Shown here piece by piece: positions 61,888-64,000 of a DNA stretch of 64,000 bases. A program made the translations under genes and the position numbers. The stretch spans positions 1,798,001 through 1,862,000 of the forward strand of contig NZ_LT907980.1 of NCBI RefSeq assembly GCF_900215155.1, written 5' to 3'. Each line of letters opens with the position of its first letter. The stretch's first letter is position 1. The stretch is from Marinobacter sp. LV10R510-11A (GTDB lineage: Bacteria; Pseudomonadota; Gammaproteobacteria; Pseudomonadales; Oleiphilaceae). The notes under the pieces are model-generated. The model had not been told where the DNA came from and did no database searches. It saw only the letters and a program-made list of their open reading frames with translations.

Positions 61888-61918
61888 AAATGCATTAAAG
61901 CAGTAAACGGAGCAGGTA

Positions 61919-62338
61919 ATGCCAGAGAAATTCGAAATCGCCCTGCCCTGGCCTAGCAAAGCGATGAGCTCAAACGCCCGGGGGCACTGGGCCAAGAAGG
62001 CCACCGCCGCTCACAAATATCGTTACCACTGCAAAATGCTTTCACTGGAAACCATCCAGGCTGGCAAATGGGACGTGCAGACACTTCGAGACATGGTAGC
62101 TGGCGGTGCTGAATTGCATGTTGCCATCGACTTCTATCCACCCGATCGCCGCCGGCGCGATGACAACAATCTGCCGGGTTTGTTCAAAAGCGGGCTGGAT
62201 GGTGTTGCTGATGCTTTGGGCATCGATGACCACTTATTCCGCACACGTCCCTTCCTGCACCGCGATCAAATCGTCAACGGTGGCGAGGTGCGCGTGGTTA
62301 TAACCGTGAAAGGCCCAACACCCGGAGATTCAGAATGA
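61919..62338 (+). CDS. rusA: RusA-family Holliday junction resolvase
   Basis: This 139-residue phage endonuclease resolves branched DNA. SKAMSSNARGHWAKKATAAH (about 13-32) is the substrate-binding start and DFYPPDRRRRDDNNLPGLFK with SGLDGVADALGIDDH (about 72-105) carries the catalytic Asp residues. It belongs to the rightward early region and is joined to the next gene by an ATGA overlap. Confidence 0.93.
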   Translation: MPEKFEIALPWPSKAMSSNARGHWAKKATAAHKYRYHCKMLSLETIQAGKWDVQTLRDMVAGGAELHVAIDFYPPDRRRRDDNNLPGLFKSGLDGVADALGIDDHLFRTRPFLHRDQIVNGGEVRVVITVKGPTPGDSE

Positions 62339-62670
62339 GCATGATCGTTAACCCAAAAACCCTGAGCTGGGCGGCTTCCACCACCAACGTGGACGGCACG
62401 CCGATTACTTATGAGCTCGAGTACGAGGTTGGCTTGCAGGCTGGCAGTGGGCCTTTCGAGCGGATCATGACGATCCCGGGAAGCCTGCGCAGTGATGAGC
62501 GTTACGAGGCGCCAATTGCGGACATACAGCTTCCGCCTGGCAAGTATGTGATGGCCTTGCGGTCATTCGCTAAGGAAGACCCAGAGCGTGTGTCTGAGTG
62601 GTCTGAGCCAGTGACGTTTGCGATCAGCGATGAGATCCCGAACGCCCCTTTGGAATTGCGGGTTACCTGA
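62335..62670 (+). CDS. Fibronectin type III-like phage protein
   Basis: This 111-residue protein looks like one FnIII-like beta sandwich: LSWAASTTNVDGTPITYELE at the start, LPPGKYVMALRSFAKEDPER and VSEWSEPVTFAI near the end. Such domains occur in phage structural and accessory proteins; here it is a single free domain in an early operon and its role is unknown. Confidence 0.7.
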   Translation: MSMIVNPKTLSWAASTTNVDGTPITYELEYEVGLQAGSGPFERIMTIPGSLRSDERYEAPIADIQLPPGKYVMALRSFAKEDPERVSEWSEPVTFAISDEIPNAPLELRVT

Positions 62671-62729
62671 AGCGCTTTTGGCGCTGGTTGGTGGCCCTGA
62701 TTAAGAAGTGATGTTCCATAAACGAGAAA

Positions 62730-62767
62730 ACCCGCCTTCAAACGGTGCAGCAAACACCTCGGCGGGT
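62730..62767 (+). other. Hairpin upstream of the HTH gene
   Basis: ACCCGCC (62730-62736) pairs with GGCGGGT (62761-62767) over a 24-base loop, just before the ribosome-binding site of the next gene. No T run follows; it could be a translational or antitermination element. Confidence 0.4.
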
Positions 62768-62785
62768 AATCAGAGAGAGATTTAT

Positions 62786-63547
62786 ATGAACGAAAAACAG
62801 ATTAGCACAATAATTTCGAAATTTAAATCAGGTATGTCGCAGCGCAAAATTTCCAAAGAGGTTAGGCGCTCGGGGGCTCGCATTGGGCAAATATTAAGGG
62901 CGCGAGGCATTCATGCAGCTGATGGCGGGCGGTCCATCAGCAAGAAGATTAGAGATAAGCGAGAAGCCGACCTGCTAGATCAGCGGTTTTTAGAGACTCG
63001 CGGCTGCACATTTGCGCAATACAGATCTGTCATCAATCTCGGTGACGGCAGCGGCTCCGTGATGGTTGCATACACCACGCAAATGAACCATGCCAACTCT
63101 CGTGGCGTGGAATGGAGGCTAAATTTTTGGGACTGGTGGAGTATCTGGCAAGACTCAGGCCGCTGGAATCAGCGCGGCAAGGGCGCTGGCAGGTATTGCA
63201 TGTGTCGGTTTGGCGATTCCGGCGCTTACGAAAATGGCAACGTCTACATAGATACCATCGTTAACAACTCTGTTTTAGGCAGGACTTTGGCACATAAGCG
63301 CGGAGTAAAAAACACTCTTATGTATCGCTTTGTTCGCTCTTGTGGCGGGCGAAAGATCGTCGCAGAGGTAGCGTCAGTATCTCCTGTATATGTATCCATA
63401 CTTTCTGGGCAGAACACGATCCCTGCCGCCTGGTTCAGAGATGGGAGAGTAGAGAAGTTAATTGAGATTTCCGGCAAGGAATTTTCCGCAACAGAGCTTC
63501 TGAGCTGCGTGAACGACAGTGCGCTTGCGCGGAGACTTTCCGCATGA
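62786..63547 (+). CDS. Phage HTH protein with conserved C-terminal module
   Basis: This is a 253-residue protein from the ATG giving MNEKQISTIISKFKSGMSQR; the frame extends 26 codons further to a GTG across the hairpin. The N-terminus is a helix-turn-helix (FKSGMSQRKISKEVRRSGAR and IGQILRARGI). The middle part, GRYCMCRFGDSGAYENGNVY, recalls a small module seen in several phage endonuclease-like proteins. The function is not known. The TGA overlaps the next ATG. Confidence 0.6.
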   Translation: MNEKQISTIISKFKSGMSQRKISKEVRRSGARIGQILRARGIHAADGGRSISKKIRDKREADLLDQRFLETRGCTFAQYRSVINLGDGSGSVMVAYTTQMNHANSRGVEWRLNFWDWWSIWQDSGRWNQRGKGAGRYCMCRFGDSGAYENGNVYIDTIVNNSVLGRTLAHKRGVKNTLMYRFVRSCGGRKIVAEVASVSPVYVSILSGQNTIPAAWFRDGRVEKLIEISGKEFSATELLSCVNDSALARRLSA

Positions 63548-64000
63548 AGCGCCTCCTAACGATCAGCAACGACGAAATGACAATGAGCAGCCGCGAAATA
63601 GCGGAGCTCACAGGTAAGCAGCACAAGCACGTTATTCGCGACATCAAGACAATGCTTGATGCATTGGGGGATGGCTCAGATCTGGACCATGTCCGTGAAG
63701 AGAGGGATCGCCGGGACTACACCTCTTGCATCCACCTAAACAAAGAACTGACCGAGACTCTGGTTACTGGATACAGCATCCCGCTTCGGCACAAAGTTAT
63801 AAAGCGCCTGCACCAGCTTGAGAATGAGCTTAAGGGTAATCGTGGCTTGCCGGCGTGGATTCAGAATCTAAGCCCGCAAGCTCTGACAGTCATTGAGGAT
63901 CAGAGCAGCACTATCCAGCACCTGCAGTCTGAAACGAAGCGGCTGAACACTGTCTGCAATGATCTAGCCGCAAACCTGAAAGACGGCCTCACCCCGGTTG
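63544..64000 (+). CDS. Rha family phage regulatory protein (cut by window edge)
   Basis: The reading frame from the ATG at 63544 is open to the window edge. It encodes MSSREIAELTGKQHKHVIRD and IKTMLDAL, then YTSCIHLNKELTETLVTGYS and HKVIKRLHQLENELKG, which is the Rha / KilA-N-associated antirepressor pattern. Rha is an early phage regulator. A coiled segment follows; the C-terminal domain lies outside the window. Confidence 0.88.
   Translation, partial: MKRLLTISNDEMTMSSREIAELTGKQHKHVIRDIKTMLDALGDGSDLDHVREERDRRDYTSCIHLNKELTETLVTGYSIPLRHKVIKRLHQLENELKGNRGLPAWIQNLSPQALTVIEDQSSTIQHLQSETKRLNTVCNDLAANLKDGLTPV

Larger units (their letters stand above)
48696..64000. mobile_element. Prophage (left part; continues beyond the window)
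   Basis: From the 3' end of tRNA-Pro the content is phage-like: integrase and Xis-like gene, a leftward operon of small overlapping genes, a CI/Cro immunity region with repeated operators, toxin-antitoxin cargo, and a rightward early region (RusA, Rha). The left end probably coincides with the tRNA 3' end. The right attachment site is not in the window, so the extent, and whether the phage is complete, cannot be judged. Confidence 0.9.

Overview
The window looks like chromosome from a marine gammaproteobacterium close to Marinobacter. This is inferred from gene content and order (rpsB-tsf-pyrH-frr-uppS-cdsA; map-glnD-dapC-dapD-dapE; a zinc-protease / 7TM / glutamate-ligase operon) and from protein character; no database search was possible. 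Positions 1-48.7 kb are host backbone and accessory genes. From 48.7 kb to the right edge lies the left part of a prophage integrated beside a tRNA-Pro gene.

Backbone, 1-12 kb: the leftward translation and envelope operon (rpsB, tsf, pyrH, frr, uppS, start of cdsA) carries strong intergenic hairpins. Divergent from it are map and glnD, then the lysine/diaminopimelate genes dapD and dapE. Between glnD and dapD sit two decayed neighbours, dapC and an ArsC/YffB-type gene, each reduced by internal deletions. slyX and a membrane-anchored cold-shock-domain protein follow.

Accessory stretch, 12-48 kb: a Clp-N-domain ATPase-like protein with a small overlapping partner; glyoxalase I; a DUF1853 protein; a ParD-like antitoxin / zeta-like kinase pair; a four-gene type VI secretion island (VgrG, a VasX-like effector of 1122 residues, two related membrane proteins that are candidate immunity proteins), all translationally coupled. 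Then come two MDR-family reductases, a queuosine-tRNA mannosyltransferase-type enzyme, SelO, class I fumarase, a crotonase, a VolA-like lipoprotein lipase, a penicillin/AHL-acylase-type lipoprotein, an AMACR-type racemase divergent from an AraC regulator preceded by 11-bp tandem repeats, RmuC, and a retropepsin-like protease whose two downstream partners were fused and destroyed by one deletion. A BCCT transporter, a membrane-anchored FMN glutamate-synthase-domain protein and tRNA-Pro(GGG) close the backbone.

Prophage, 48.7-64 kb: integrase and a small Xis-like protein, then a compact leftward operon of small genes linked by ATGA-type overlaps (ASCH-type protein, HNH nuclease, CsrA homologue, LuxR-type HTH). 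This operon is headed by two operator-like palindromes. The immunity region holds a CI-type S24 repressor, a Cro/YdaS-type protein and four further palindromes of the same architecture. Between the leftward promoter and the repressor lies an AT-rich cargo block: BrnT-BrnA, a three-gene toxin-antitoxin-chaperone module (HigB-like toxin, XRE antitoxin, SecB-like chaperone), a duplicated scrap of the repressor 3' end, and an exported OB-fold-like protein. Rightward genes include a stand-alone FtsK-gamma-like protein, RusA, a fibronectin-III-like protein, an HTH protein and a Rha-family protein cut by the window edge. The most noteworthy system is the toxin-antitoxin-chaperone cargo and the recombination scar beside it.
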